DNA of 64,000 bases from Limnoperna fortunei (GCA_944474755.1 OX104119.1:86246896-86310895); one strand, 5' to 3'; positions 34,901-41,060 are shown, numbered from the stretch's first letter. The notes: a model not told the origin generated them from the sequence alone. Program-made: numbers and translations.

Positions 34901-35257
34901 AGAGCAGGGCCAAATAAAATCAAATTAGTGTCTGCCAAAAAATTACATGATACTGGGATAGGAGATGAAGACCTCCAGAAGCTTTTACAAGAGTTACCTA
35001 GAATTGAGGGTGGTTCTTACCTTCATCACAAACCACCACCGGAAAGTGTTCCTTTACTTGAAGAATATTCAAAAGCTGAACAAGAAAGCTTGGAAACAGC
35101 TCCTTGTATTGACTGTAGTCTTGAGGAAATACCAAATGCAAAGTCACGACGGAAGAGTCGTTGTTCTATAAATAGTCAGCTTATTGGAGAAAATGTTGAA
35201 ATTGCTGACAACAGACACAATAGTGCCATAGACAGATCTAATGTTGAGGTCACATGA
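2110..35257 (+). CDS. ADAM22/23-like: ADAM11/22/23-type transmembrane disintegrin-metalloprotease-like protein (3' part, 18 exons)
   Basis: The 18 exons listed below join in frame to 3246 nt, 1081 residues plus stop. Domains in the partial protein: metalloprotease-like 1-214, disintegrin about 220-315, cysteine-rich about 316-455, EGF-like about 456-488, Thr/Pro stalk about 490-530, membrane segment about 545-568, cytoplasmic tail to 1081. The zinc motif HMIGHNLGLKHD has three His but Met147 in place of the catalytic Glu, so the protein should be proteolytically inactive, like the adhesion and receptor ADAMs 11, 22 and 23. The disintegrin loop has STECD, and the cysteine-rich part has the CQHIWGQG block that resembles ADAM22/23. 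Family members act at the cell surface in cell adhesion and synapse organisation; here that role is inferred by homology. The signal peptide and prodomain are outside the window. The nearest invertebrate relative is probably mind-meld, from memory. ADAM membership is very certain, the subgroup less so. Confidence 0.93.
2190..2256. repeat. short tandem repeat, about 20-bp unit, 3 copies
   Basis: catttaagtaggtcaca recurs three times just after the donor of ADAM exon 1. Confidence 0.8.
2320..2638 (+). mobile_element. degraded tRNA-derived SINE
   Basis: It contains a B-box-like gagttcgagtctg near 2330, the shared SINE body (tactccggcttcctccccca near 2541) and a tail of aaacaaacaaac. The stretch 2365-2515 is foreign or diverged, so the element may be split or be two fragments. 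Confidence 0.6.
2677..2748 (+). CDS. ADAM22/23-like: ADAM exon 2 (metalloprotease-like domain)
   Basis: The acceptor is ttttttcag and the donor is gtaagt. It encodes 24 residues with MVNFALQTANMVDL, which matches the helix that precedes the 'hVDxhY' region of reprolysins. Phase 0. A SINE starts 21 bases after the donor. Confidence 0.88.
2770..3038 (+). mobile_element. tRNA-derived SINE with A and B boxes
   Basis: The head ggcctcggtggccgagtggt holds a polymerase III A box (tggccgagtgg), and a B box (ggttcgattct) follows about 50 bases later, as in a Ser/Leu-type tRNA. The body shares ctccggcttcc and ttgctgaaagtgg with the other copies, and the tail is aaacaaacaaac. This is the best-preserved of the four or five copies in the window. 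Related SINEs are widespread in molluscs. Confidence 0.85.
3397..3563 (+). CDS. ADAM22/23-like: ADAM exon 3 (metalloprotease-like domain)
   Basis: The acceptor is atgtttcag and the donor is gtatgt. It encodes TPVTYLEYWNTGDKMEVSS followed by a helix and AAHFIT, matching the ADAM pattern LVGLEIWTxxDxhxV...F..W....hxHDxAxLhT. The last codon is split 2+1 with exon 4. A 26-base direct repeat precedes the acceptor. Confidence 0.92.
3613..3868. repeat. degenerate tandem repeat, about 55-bp unit, 4-5 copies
   Basis: Units contain caccactagatggtgctgta (a near-palindrome, cacc...ggtg) and cagcctgttaagtg. It lies in ADAM intron 3. Confidence 0.85.
4014..6460. repeat. minisatellite C, 30-bp unit, about 81 copies
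   Basis: The unit is ggtgattgcccatggttacc plus ttgagtacca. The length of 30 keeps one frame open, giving an 823-codon frame on the - strand and several on the + strand; these are by-products. Variation is mostly single substitutions. It lies in ADAM intron 3. Confidence 0.97.
6535..6616 (+). CDS. ADAM22/23-like: ADAM exon 4 (metalloprotease-like domain)
   Basis: The acceptor is ttattttgtag and the donor is gtaagtg. It encodes NSVGLAIPDSVCTERAVGIN, equivalent to the VGLAYVGGMCxxxxSVGV segment of active ADAMs. Phase 2 in and phase 0 out. Confidence 0.9.
7020..7110 (-). mobile_element. possible SINE remnant
   Basis: gaaaactagcaatcctt and gaagtcgac resemble the SINE body in reverse (compare gaaaactggcaatccttgtc at 50102). 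It is short and diverged. Confidence 0.35.
7205..7690. mobile_element. mollusc-type interspersed repeat with a hairpin head
   Basis: It begins near a stem-loop (ctccaaccac ttt gtggggag), then has two to three imperfect 170-180-bp copies with aaacttggtacatagcaag and gcatattaccaggaaatt. No transposase is visible. This repeat type is common in bivalves, from memory. Confidence 0.55.
7924..7990. repeat. (TA)n microsatellite and duplicated splice acceptor
   Basis: TA runs are followed by ttttttttccaggtgta, and 31 bases later by the used acceptor ttttttttccaggtgtc of exon 5. A short tandem duplication has copied the 3' splice site. Confidence 0.8.
7991..8078 (+). CDS. ADAM22/23-like: ADAM exon 5 (zinc-site exon, catalytic Glu missing)
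   Basis: The acceptor is tttttttccag and the donor is gtatgt. It encodes the helix with HMIGHNLGLKHDED. The three zinc-binding His of HExxHxxGxxH are kept, but codon 8039-8041 is ATG (Met) where the general base Glu should be. This explains the 'metalloprotease-like' call. A copy of the pyrimidine tract and ccag lies 31 bases upstream of the used acceptor. Confidence 0.94.
8079..10596. other. intron 5, AT-rich, no gene seen
   Basis: There is no exon-like or RNA-gene-like signal. An open frame of 177 codons on the - strand (9251-8718) has no recognisable domain and biased, low-complexity composition. A/T homopolymers are frequent near 9430-9460. Confidence 0.6.
10597..10830. repeat. minisatellite D, 27-bp unit, about 8 copies
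   Basis: The unit is gtcaataaagtttgctcaaa plus cccagac. gacgtc palindromes recur in most copies. Three frames stay open because 27 is divisible by 3. Confidence 0.95.
11281..11800. mobile_element. mollusc-type interspersed repeat with GAA-loop hairpin head
   Basis: It begins at a stem-loop (cccc at gcaac GAA gttgc c gggg, about 11289-11314), then ttgacccgtcagtccttccg and repeated modules with tttaatgaaactttgggaa and gttgcttggatgggat. No coding capacity. This repeat type is common in molluscs, from memory. Confidence 0.65.
11968..12019 (+). CDS. ADAM22/23-like: ADAM exon 6 (Met-turn exon), first copy of a 59-bp array
   Basis: The acceptor is ttttacag and the donor is gtaagt. It encodes CECTDQVGCIMSHDV, including the CIM Met-turn of metzincins. 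The last 41 or so bases plus donor recur about 25 times downstream in the intron. Only this first copy has a real pyrimidine-rich acceptor in front and fits the frame (1 base in, 2 bases out). Confidence 0.92.
12020..13445 (+). repeat. minisatellite E: exon 6 end plus splice donor, 59-bp unit, about 25 copies
   Basis: The unit runs taatggtcctcagtgtacgg...gatgtcttgtaag. Its 41 bases from tgtacggaccaagtagggtg to gatgtctt are the 3' end of ADAM exon 6, followed by the same donor gtaagtaatgg. Three to four copies lack the tcctcagtgtacgg part. Two copies read tttaagt and have lost the donor GT. The array starts exactly at the exon 6 donor. Confidence 0.96.
13680..13737 (+). repeat. duplicated acceptor region of exon 7
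   Basis: gtttgtgtattttttaggtt occurs twice, 41 bases apart. The second is the used acceptor. Use of the first would shift the frame. Confidence 0.8.
13738..13849 (+). CDS. ADAM22/23-like: ADAM exon 7 (end of metalloprotease-like domain)
   Basis: The acceptor is tattttttag and the donor is gtaaga. It encodes RQFSDCSRSDLD and DITTCLDTNNKD, which match the FSxCSxxDhxxhh...CLxN stretch at the end of the ADAM catalytic domain. The acceptor region is duplicated (earlier AG at 13695-13696). Confidence 0.92.
13850..14568. other. intron 7, unique AT-rich part
   Basis: No gene, RNA or repeat signal stands out here. Confidence 0.6.
14569..15064. mobile_element. non-autonomous element with 11-bp terminal inverted repeats and hairpin head
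   Basis: The ends are tgtctcgcctg (14569-14579) and caggcgagaca (15054-15064), a perfect inverted pair. The left end is itself a long stem-loop (tgtctcgcct gcgac gatt gtcgc ... aggcgagaca). The body of about 500 bp has no open frame of note and carries internal repeats (tggtccag, ttaaagttt). The superfamily is not clear; flanks show no obvious duplication. Confidence 0.7.
15146..17196. repeat. minisatellite F, 33-bp unit, about 61 copies
   Basis: The unit is attgatcaagttgtctcccc plus tgtcccttagtgt. On the + strand each copy has a pyrimidine tract ending in TAG (ctcccctgtcccttag), like a 3' splice site. It is divisible by three, so frames stay open on both strands. It lies in ADAM intron 7. 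Confidence 0.97.
17558..17802 (+). mobile_element. tRNA-derived SINE, 5' truncated
   Basis: A B box (gggttcaattccc) near 17610 is followed by the shared body (ctccgggtactccggcttcc) and an aaacaaacaaacaa tail. The A box is missing or lost. Confidence 0.8.
17870..20150. repeat. minisatellite G, 53-bp unit, about 43 copies
   Basis: The unit runs from caatacttcaggcttcagtg to ttaactaatatgtgcctaaa. Two main variants (aggcttcag and acgcttgag; taaatccc and aagatccc) are interleaved. It lies in ADAM intron 7. Confidence 0.97.
20265..20480. repeat. tandem repeat, about 60-bp unit, 4 copies
   Basis: Units contain gagaccagtagtaaatctct and catgagtagtctctgat. Confidence 0.85.
20947..21018 (+). CDS. ADAM22/23-like: ADAM exon 8 (start of disintegrin domain), first copy of a 62-bp array
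   Basis: The acceptor is tctgttacag and the donor is gtaggc. It encodes DCGNLIVERGEECDCGSPE, the hallmark CGNxxVExGEECDCG opening of disintegrin domains. The last 30 or so bases and the donor are repeated about 15 times downstream. Phase 0 on both sides. Confidence 0.96.
21019..21985 (+). repeat. minisatellite H: exon 8 end plus splice donor, 62-bp unit, about 15 further copies
   Basis: The unit runs ggggaggagtgtgattgtgg ... cacctgag|gtaggc ... gatattacttgttt. The first 30 bases are the 3' end of ADAM exon 8 and the rest is its intron start; gattgtgg recurs at 21001, 21063 and so on. Three or four copies read gaggaaggc and have lost the donor GT. The exon itself is the leftmost copy. Confidence 0.96.
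22200..22295 (+). CDS. ADAM22/23-like: ADAM exon 9 (disintegrin domain)
   Basis: The acceptor is ttggttttag and the donor is gtgagt. It encodes ECALRDPCCDPVTC and AQCRTGSCCHDCT, the middle Cys pattern of disintegrin domains. Phase 0 on both sides. Confidence 0.95.
22580..22660 (+). CDS. ADAM22/23-like: ADAM exon 10 (disintegrin loop), first copy of a 77-bp array
   Basis: The acceptor is tttattttag and the donor is gtaagt. It encodes YVCRERSTECDVPELCTG; the loop has ECD in place of RGD, as in most ADAMs. The part from AGAGAGAGG onward, plus donor, is repeated three more times. Phase 0 on both sides. Confidence 0.95.
22661..22912 (+). repeat. tandem repeat I: exon 10 end plus splice donor, 77-bp unit, 3 further copies
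   Basis: Each copy holds 56 or so bases of exon 10 (agagagaggtccacgg to gagtggagag), the donor gtaagt and 16 intron bases. Copies differ by single substitutions (gacgtcc or gatgtcc). Confidence 0.95.
23088..23930. repeat. short tandem repeat split by a MITE
   Basis: ttttgacttcaatgacgttt recurs about four times at 23088-23214 and again, diverged, at 23889-23930 (ttcacttcagcgacgtttta). The pogo-like element at 23215-23886 lies between them. Confidence 0.7.
23215..23886. mobile_element. pogo/Tigger-like non-autonomous DNA transposon (MITE)
   Basis: It is flanked by TA on both sides (23213-23214 and 23887-23888). The ends are cagtgaaccctcgttacaac and, reversed, cagtcaaccctctttacaac, the CAGT-start and ACCC inverted repeat typical of pogo/Tigger elements. 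At 672 bp it carries no transposase; a 98-codon frame inside has no known domain. Confidence 0.8.
23951..24065 (+). CDS. ADAM22/23-like: ADAM exon 11 (disintegrin end, cysteine-rich start)
   Basis: The acceptor is catttttcag and the donor is gtatgt. It encodes CPANNYIQDGHPC, then GNCPTLALQCQHIWGQG. The C..hWG block is the conserved start of the ADAM cysteine-rich domain. Confidence 0.95.
24256..24367 (+). CDS. ADAM22/23-like: ADAM exon 12 (cysteine-rich domain)
   Basis: The acceptor is ttttacatag and the donor is gtaagt. It encodes DEQCYERFNPIGNFNGHCGK, the CYxxhNxxGxxxGxCG signature of the ADAM cysteine-rich domain. Phase 1 in and phase 2 out. Confidence 0.95.
24432..25035 (+). repeat. degenerate G-rich tandem repeat in ADAM intron 12
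   Basis: Irregular copies of ggtagatggaggtgggggta. Runs of 3-5 G recur all along the + strand, with very few C. Confidence 0.9.
25509..25625 (+). CDS. ADAM22/23-like: ADAM exon 13 (cysteine-rich domain), start of the 27-bp donor array
   Basis: The acceptor is tctattttag and the donor is aa|gtaggt. It encodes NIMCGLLHCDGGTVAPLFG and ends in EYACK; the C-G-x-L-x-C motif is conserved in ADAMs. The exon's last bases (tgcaa) and the donor gtaggt are the start of a 27-bp unit that repeats about 73 times. Phase 2 out. Confidence 0.93.
25626..27592 (+). repeat. minisatellite K: exon 13 end plus splice donor, 27-bp unit, about 73 copies
   Basis: The unit is caagtaggtggcttagaatt plus agtttga (or agtttgg, agtctgg). 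The first copy is the exon 13/intron junction itself (tgcaa|gtaggt). Copies are almost identical; variants are mainly gacaag or ggcaag. Both strands carry open frames of about 670 codons because 27 is divisible by three. Confidence 0.97.
27694..28018. repeat. minisatellite L, 36-bp unit, 9 copies
   Basis: The unit is gataaaccaaaaacaaaacg plus atctaggaggttttct. It lies in ADAM intron 13. Confidence 0.95.
28019..28523. other. end of intron 13, no feature seen
   Basis: Unique AT-rich sequence ending in the exon 14 acceptor. Confidence 0.6.
28524..28695 (+). CDS. ADAM22/23-like: ADAM exon 14 (cysteine-rich end and first half of EGF-like module), first copy of a 78-bp repeat
   Basis: The acceptor is ataattgcag and the donor is gtaagt. 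It encodes GLVQDGSKCGHNKICMKKQC, equivalent to VxDGTxCGxxxhCxxxxC of ADAMs, then LKCPGTVDNVICSGRG, the first half of the EGF-like module. The 3' 48 or so bases plus donor are duplicated downstream. The second donor at 28774 would extend the exon by 78 nt in frame with no stop. Confidence 0.93.
28696..28852 (+). repeat. tandem repeat M: exon 14 end plus splice donor, 78-bp unit, 2 further copies
   Basis: ctgaaatgtcc recurs at 28648, 28726 and 28804. The second copy keeps the donor (28774); the third reads ggaagtggttat and has lost it. The frame stays open through all copies (to 28887). Confidence 0.94.
29006..29210 (+). CDS. ADAM22/23-like: ADAM exon 15 (second half of EGF-like module and Thr/Pro stalk)
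   Basis: The acceptor is ctctgacag and the donor is gtaaga. It encodes VCTQKGTCFCDEGWSGIDC, the CxxxGxCxCxxGWxGxxC end of an EGF-like module. A stalk of about 45 residues rich in Thr and Pro follows, a likely site of O-glycosylation. Phase 0 in and phase 1 out. Confidence 0.94.
29340..30575. repeat. minisatellite N, about 56-bp unit, about 22 copies
   Basis: Units contain cctctttctgtcaaggagat and gagaaggtccttatcacttg. It lies in ADAM intron 15. Confidence 0.95.
30650..31185. repeat. minisatellite O, about 38-bp unit, about 14 copies
   Basis: Units contain agatcacatgactaacaaaa and tgtacattcagcta. It lies in ADAM intron 15, shortly before the transmembrane exon. Confidence 0.95.
31237..31336 (+). 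CDS. ADAM22/23-like: ADAM exon 16 (transmembrane segment)
   Basis: The acceptor is tatgttttag and the donor is gtaatg. It encodes an acidic DHDDG, then about 24 hydrophobic residues from WMVIILASVVG to AITFLCY, one membrane-spanning helix of type I orientation. Confidence 0.93.
31735..32832. repeat. minisatellite P, 26-bp unit, about 42 copies
   Basis: The unit is aaatctataagaaactagcc plus atgttc. Two copies carry a 5-base insertion (attcaatct), at 32326 and 32537, in an otherwise matching context, which points to block duplication. It lies in ADAM intron 16. Confidence 0.96.
32886..32966 (+). CDS. ADAM22/23-like: ADAM exon 17 (juxtamembrane cytoplasmic segment)
   Basis: The acceptor is atttgtag and the donor is gtgagt. 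It encodes RRTSPVKKRFFAGKGNK, a basic stop-transfer segment, then SIKFGAMPSYK. Phase 2 on both sides, matching exons 16 and 18. Confidence 0.9.
32967..33804. other. intron 17, no repeat array
   Basis: This is one of the few ADAM introns longer than 500 bases without a tandem array. No other feature seen. Confidence 0.6.
33805..35257 (+). CDS. ADAM22/23-like: ADAM exon 18 (long cytoplasmic tail and stop codon)
   Basis: The acceptor is tgttttgcag and the exon ends at TGA 35255-35257. It encodes 484 residues rich in Ser, Pro and charged residues with no folded domain that I recognise. Visible motifs: FGRKKKKK polybasic start, ELPPPPV proline run, KSSGYGSEHDPEHYS, a PPSY motif (LSPPSYSAV, the PPxY pattern bound by WW domains) and RRKS near the end. 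The C-terminus is VEVT, which lacks the hydrophobic last residue of a classical PDZ ligand, unlike the ETSI end I recall for vertebrate ADAM22. The open frame runs upstream into the intron to 33737, but the phase and the good acceptor at 33805 decide the boundary. Confidence 0.9.
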
Positions 35258-37375
35258 CATACAAATTTAATGTTGAAGTTACATGACATTGTAATATTTA
35301 GAGATTATTTATATATGTGTTTTAGGTGTATGTGTAGGGTTAGAGCATACATCAGCCTGGTATACATACAGTCTTCACAACAGAAAATTTAGTATGCGTA
35401 GAACAGGTGACTAAGAAACATATTCTGGCTCAATATTTTAAACTAGCAATCAACTATAATGAAATACCCTTTACTAAGGCAATTATTTGAATTTTTGTCA
35501 TTTGGTAATATTTCAGCTGAACTGTAAAGGAATTGTAACATGTGTTCTGTATAAGAATGTTGGTTGGTTTTCATTCTTAAAACTTATGAATGATGGATTT
35601 TGTGCCAGCCATTATTTTGCAGCTGTACTAAGTATTTCCAGAGTATATTAGCTGCTGTTATCATTATCAATTTAACTACCAGTAGGTTTTTTAATGTCAT
35701 TTATGTGCAATCTAAACCAAGATCTGTTTTAATATCTTTGTATGTAGTCATTTTATTCGTCTCTAATTGAAATATTTACTCTTAAGGACCAATTTGTCTT
35801 TTTTGTTCAGAGATATATATTACATAGTTACTGTTTCTTGTAGATACAACTAGTATGGTTTACTGAACAATGAATGTTTATACCGATGTGTACAAATATT
35901 GGGACACTCTAATCAAAATAAAATCTTTCCTTTACTTCACCTTTTTTTGTTGTTGCTGCAAAGATCCATTGCACAACAATAACAGAAAGGGGGAGAAACT
36001 GAAATATTTAATGAGATTGCTCTGTTGTGAAGAGATATTCTTTCACTGAACAGCCATATAAAGCGTCTAGTTGTGGTGTAGATAGTTAAACATATTTATA
36101 CAATAACATTGAAATTATTAATTGTAACTCTAATTTTTCATTGGTTATTATTAACCAAGCTGATTTAAAGAACATATTCAAAACAATATATAATTTGAAC
36201 AAATTTTAAGAACAAAAAAAAAGAAACCTTTCCACAAATTATATTTACATTTACTATGCTATGGAGATTTAATGATCATTATCCAACATCTATCTTAAAA
36301 TAAGGTAAATAAAGTGCATTGGTGAACCATGTGCTTTGATTAAGCCACCCACAGGGCAGATGAGTATTTTGTAAACAAAAAAAAAATACATTTTTGCAAT
36401 TCTGATGAAAGATTTGTATATAAAGAAACATAATGTATACATGTATTAATAAAATATAAAAGTTGTTTCTGCATATAACATAGATATTTAGATATTCGCT
36501 CTGTGGCCATTTCACAGGAAGACTGTTGAACAGGTGGCCCATTTCACATGAAGACTGCTCGCTGGCTATTTCACAAGTAATTATATTATTGTGTATTTGA
36601 TATAAAAAAATCAACTCTACATGTAGTTTAAATTACTAATTGACTAGTCTACCAAAAATGACAGAAAAAAACCAAAAAACTACTGTATGACAGAGTGAAG
36701 ATTCTTTGTCAAGATGTTTATATCCGAAATTATCAAGCATATTGAACAAATGTCCTTCCTGTAAATGTGCTCCACATCACATTCATGTTTTGTATCACAG
36801 ATAAGTAGGTACAGTTTTCATCATTTTGGGGAATTCTACATTATAATATCTGTCACGTTTTTTTATTGTCTTTGACTACTTAACAAGTTGTAACAAAAAA
36901 AGATACAAATCTGTACAACTGTGAATATTTTGTTTTGTTTAATAATTTGTGTAGTGCAGCAGATTATTGCTCCTTTACAAGTCTCCATTTTTACTGAACC
37001 AGTGAACATTGGCAGCTTGCTCGTGTTGTATCCATGCGCCTTATTTTACAATTCTCCATTTTTACTGAACCTGTGAACATTGGCAGCTTGCTCGTGTTGA
37101 AGTTTTTTTATTTACCATAATGTTTGTAGTTGTCAATATTTTCTTTTAATTATGGCATTTTTTGTAATTTATAAAATTGTATTCCTACGCCAGCATTGTT
37201 GTTATTTAATTTTAGTGTTTTTTTTTATTTTATTATATTTTGTTATTTTTATTTTCTATTTTATTGCATTCCCTATTTTTTACACAAATATGTACTATTC
37301 AGTGTGTAAACAGATGTTATACAAACAAAATCATAGATAGGTAATGGTTATAGGTTAATAAGTTCACTGTATAGA
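35258..37375 (+). other. ADAM 3' UTR and downstream AT-rich DNA
   Basis: There is no coding pattern. A candidate polyadenylation signal lies at 35917. A segment near 36984 (ctccatttttactgaacc...) is repeated directly about 70 bases later. Near 35930-36000 an imperfect inverted repeat surrounds agaaagggggagaaact; a similar motif in the other orientation occurs near 9800. Confidence 0.5.
35917..35922 (+). promoter_or_regulatory. candidate polyadenylation signal of the ADAM gene
   Basis: This is an AATAAA about 660 bases after the ADAM stop codon, the first clear canonical hexamer I noticed. A T/TG-rich stretch (ctttttttgttgttgctgc) follows 20-45 bases later. Transcript ends would decide. Confidence 0.4.
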
Positions 37376-37543
37376 CAAACCCTGAATGAGGATTATCTAC
37401 CCTGAATGGGGATTATCTACCCTGAATGAGGATTATCTACCCTGAATGGGGATTATCTACCCTGAATGATGATTATCTACCATGAATGGGGATTATCTTC
37501 CCTGAATGAGGATTATCTACCCTGAATGGGGATTATCTACCAG
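37376..37543. repeat. tandem repeat, 20-bp unit, 8 copies
   Basis: The unit ccctgaatgaggattatcta recurs with alternating gag and ggg. It lies in the 3' flank of the ADAM gene. Confidence 0.93.
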
Positions 37544-37639
37544 TAACAATGATAAAAATAACTTTAAATATTTTTCAAAAGAGATAAACTGTTTCCATAG
37601 AAACACTGGTCACAGGTTATGTAGCTCCTACCAATTTAT

Positions 37640-37815
37640 AATGGGATTTCCAGATTTTATTTCGGGCTGTGTTGTAACAAGGACACATACCCAAGTTAAA
37701 CAGACATAACTTAAGAAGTTACTTATTCTGATTTCTGTCCAGATTTTATTTCGGGATGTGTCGGAACAAGGACACATACCCAAGTTAAACAGACATCACT
37801 TTGGAAGTTACTTAC
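37640..37815. repeat. direct duplication of about 94 bp
   Basis: ggacacatacccaagttaaa and the sequence around it occur twice, near 37680 and 37773. Confidence 0.85.
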
Positions 37816-38107
37816 TGAGTTTTCTGTATTTTGCTGTACAAGTACAAAATATTTCTCTGATTTAACAAAAATGTGCTGAATGTTTTGCAAATACATGTAA
37901 TACATGTACTAGCATATTACATTCTTGTGAACATAACTTTAAATTTCATTTTATGACATTTTAAACCTTCTCCTTCCTTTTTAAATTTAGAAGAACATTT
38001 GTACTTTTTTATAGATTTAAAATCCTGCCTCTACTCAAATTGAATAAGACACTTTGCCTATATTATTTTTATATTTAATATCGCTTAGATTCGTTTGTTT
38101 ATATAAA

Positions 38108-38222
38108 TAACAATGTGTCGCATGACTTGTTAGGGTGTCACATGACTCGTGAGGACAATGTGTCACATGACTCGTGAGGACAATGTGTCACATGACTTCT
38201 GAGGACAATGTGTCACATGATT
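38108..38222. repeat. tandem repeat, about 29-bp unit, 4 copies
   Basis: caatgtgtcacatgactcgt recurs with small changes. Confidence 0.85.
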
Positions 38223-38225
38223 CCT

Positions 38226-39020
38226 ACATTATGCCAATTGGGTAATACAGTATTAAACTCATCATTTTCATATTAGGTCCAATTCATCTTGATGTTTTAG
38301 TTAAAACTACTAAGAGAACATTCTTTTTATTTTAAATGAGCTGTAAATACCAATACTTAAATTGTTTAGATGACAAAAACAGGACTGTTTAGATGAATAC
38401 AATTTTTCAATCAGATCTTTAGATTGAATCAGAATTCAAACTTTTGGTTGATTGTGATTTTTTAGTTGACAAAGAAACCATATTTTTGTTTAATCATTTT
38501 CCTATATTTGTGCTTTACATGTTGTAAGTAATCATTTTCTCCAGTGTTGTAAATGGTTTTCTTACACGTAAACATAATATAAAAGGTCTTCTAGAAAGAC
38601 AACCTTATCATTTTCCAGAACCATGTATTTTTGTAATGTGAACTTTACTATTCTGTGCACATCTCTATTTCTAAAGTTAATTGAATTGTCAAGATGTGGA
38701 ATTTGTTAAAAACATTTTGTTTCAGTTAGAGAAATTGTGATGGCAAAAATATTGTTAAATTGAAATAACACATAATATATATGACAATTAAAATCCCTGA
38801 TCATCTGTTGTTGTAATTATGTTTTTCAACGAGCCACCATTGTATCATATTTATAACAGGTGTATGCAAAGATTAGCAAAAGGGTACTGGAGTCTGTGTC
38901 AATGTCTCGGTTTTAAGATTATCATTATTTGTGATACAAATGGGAAATCAGAGTCTCAAATATGATCTGGCATTTTCGCTGAGTCATAAGTAGTGATTCC
39001 TTTTCCTGGATTTGAATTTT
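38226..39020. other. AT-rich intergenic DNA
   Basis: No feature seen. Confidence 0.6.
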
Positions 39021-39024
39021 CCCT

Positions 39025-39245
39025 ACACATGACAATGAGTAACTCGATGGGTGTCTAAATAGAGGAAGGAACTGCTTACTCGTCCGGAGCTCCTGAGTGC
39101 ACCCATGGTTTGTATTGGGTTCGGGTTACTCTATTTCTGTTTTATTTGTGTTTTTCGTTTTTGCGTTTGCCTATATCCGGATTTGTAACTGGCCCTTGAC
39201 TTTTGGCTCTTGTTAATCGGTCGGTTTTCTTTGCTATTTTTTTTT
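39025..39245 (+). mobile_element. fragment of a bivalve interspersed repeat
   Basis: gaggaaggaactgcttactc followed by gtccggagctcctgag, a hallmark of a repeat very common at the 3' ends of mussel and other bivalve sequences, recalled from memory. No coding capacity is left here. Confidence 0.5.
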
Positions 39246-39394
39246 TACAATATTGTGTAGTTGGCCATTTAATGACTTGTCATCCGACGTAGTCACAGTC
39301 ACAGCAACAAACTCATCTCTCTAAAACTTTGTAAACTGTATCTAAAACTTTTTATTTAAAGAATAAAAAGTCACAGATTTAAGTAGGCATGAGG

Positions 39395-39500
39395 TAAAAG
39401 ACACTAACGATACAATGGCGTCGGCCTCGTACCTACACATTCTGAGATAATGGACACGCTAACGATACAATGGCGTCGGCCTCGTACCTACACATTATCG
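39395..39500. repeat. direct duplication of about 52 bp
   Basis: gatacaatggcgtcggcctc and gtacctacacatt occur twice in tandem. Confidence 0.85.
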
Positions 39501-39571
39501 AAATAGATTCCAGATGAAAACTACAAACTAAACTCTACGACAAGCGCTGAAAATAAAAAATTACACATTTT

Positions 39572-41060
39572 TAGCTCACCTGACCCGAAGGGTCATGTGA
39601 GCTATTGCCATCACTTGGCGTCCGTCGTCCTCGTCGTCGTCCGTCGTCGTCGTCGTCGTCGTTAACTTTTCTTTAAAAATCTTCTCCAAAACCACTGAAG
39701 GGATTGCTTTGAAACTTTGCACACATCATCAGTAAAATGTCCTCTGCCAAGTTTGCACAAATCATGGCCTCAGACCAACCAACATGGCCGCCATGGCTAA
39801 AAATAGAACGGGGGGGTCAAAATACAGTTTTTGGCTTATAGTTCAAAAAGTATAACAGATACAGGAAAACCAAAGAGACCTTCCTTCAGCATCAAAAGCT
39901 CTACAAAACACTCCATTGGGTCAAAGTTGTATGACGACTCCTTGTATCAGTTATTGCCCTTTAATTGTCGAAATTGATGATTTTTGCCATTTTTGCCTCA
40001 AAAGCTTGAAAATTATTAGAACTAGAGAAAAAGTTAGCATTGCTTAATTGTTCTGCTCTATGAGGGCTACAAAAATGACTTTAGGGTTAAGATTGTCTGA
40101 TGAACCGTTTAAGAGTTATTCCCCTTGAACTATTTTTTTTAATCGGTTTCAATTGATTTTTTAAAAATCTTCTCCTCTGAATCCACTGAAAGTACTGCTT
40201 TGAAACTTTGTACACATCATCCGTCAAATGTCCTCAACCAAGTTTGCACCAACCATGGCTGCAGATTAACCAACATGGCCGCCATGGCTAAAAATAGAAT
40301 GGAAGGGGGGGGGGGGGGTAAAATACAGTTTTTGGCTTATATTTAAAAAAGTGTAACAGATACAGGAAAACCGAAGAGACATGCCTTCATCTGCATCAAA
40401 AGCTCTACGAAACACTCCATTGGGTTGAAATTGTATGAGGACTCCGTATAGGAGTAATAGCCCTTTAATTGTCAAAATTGATTATTTTTGACATATTTGC
40501 CTCAAAATCTTGAAAATTATTAGAACTAGAGAAAAAGTTAGCAATGCTTAATTGTTCTGCTCTATGAGGGCTACAAAAATGACTAAGGGTCAAGATTGTC
40601 TGATGAACCGTTTAGGAATTATTCTCCTTGAACATTTTTTTAATCAATTTTACTTGATTTTAAAAAATCTTCTCCTCTTTAACCCATTAAAGGACTGCTT
40701 TGAAACATTGCACACATCATCTTTAGGACGTCCTCTACCAAAATTGTGCAAATCATGACACCTGACTACCTACATAGCTACGTTGGCTTAAAATAGAAAA
40801 TGGGGGGGGGGGAGTCAAGAGAGTTTTCGACTGATAGTTAAAAAAGTATAACAGGTACAGCAAATTTGAAGTGAACCTCCCTTCTCCCTCTAAGCATCAA
40901 AAGCTCCTCCTTATAGGAATTATTTCCCTTAAAAGGTCAAAATTAATGACTTTTGCAGAAGTGTTGGGCAATTCCTTATAGCAAAGAAAAGCTGGATAAA
41001 AAGGGGTTGTTTGGTTTCAGGTTCAGGTGAGCGATACAGGCTCCTGGGAGCCTCTAGTTA
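39572..41060. mobile_element. mollusc-type interspersed repeat with GAA-loop hairpin head
   Basis: It starts with a stem-loop (agctcac ct gaccc GAA gggtc at gtgagct), then a cgtcgtcgtc run and two to three diverged modules of about 480 bp (ttgaaactttgcacacatca, agaactagagaaaaagttag). It ends with tcaggtgagc, the exact inverse of gctcacctga at the start, so 10-bp terminal inverted repeats are present. No transposase. The family is widespread in bivalves, from memory. Confidence 0.75.
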
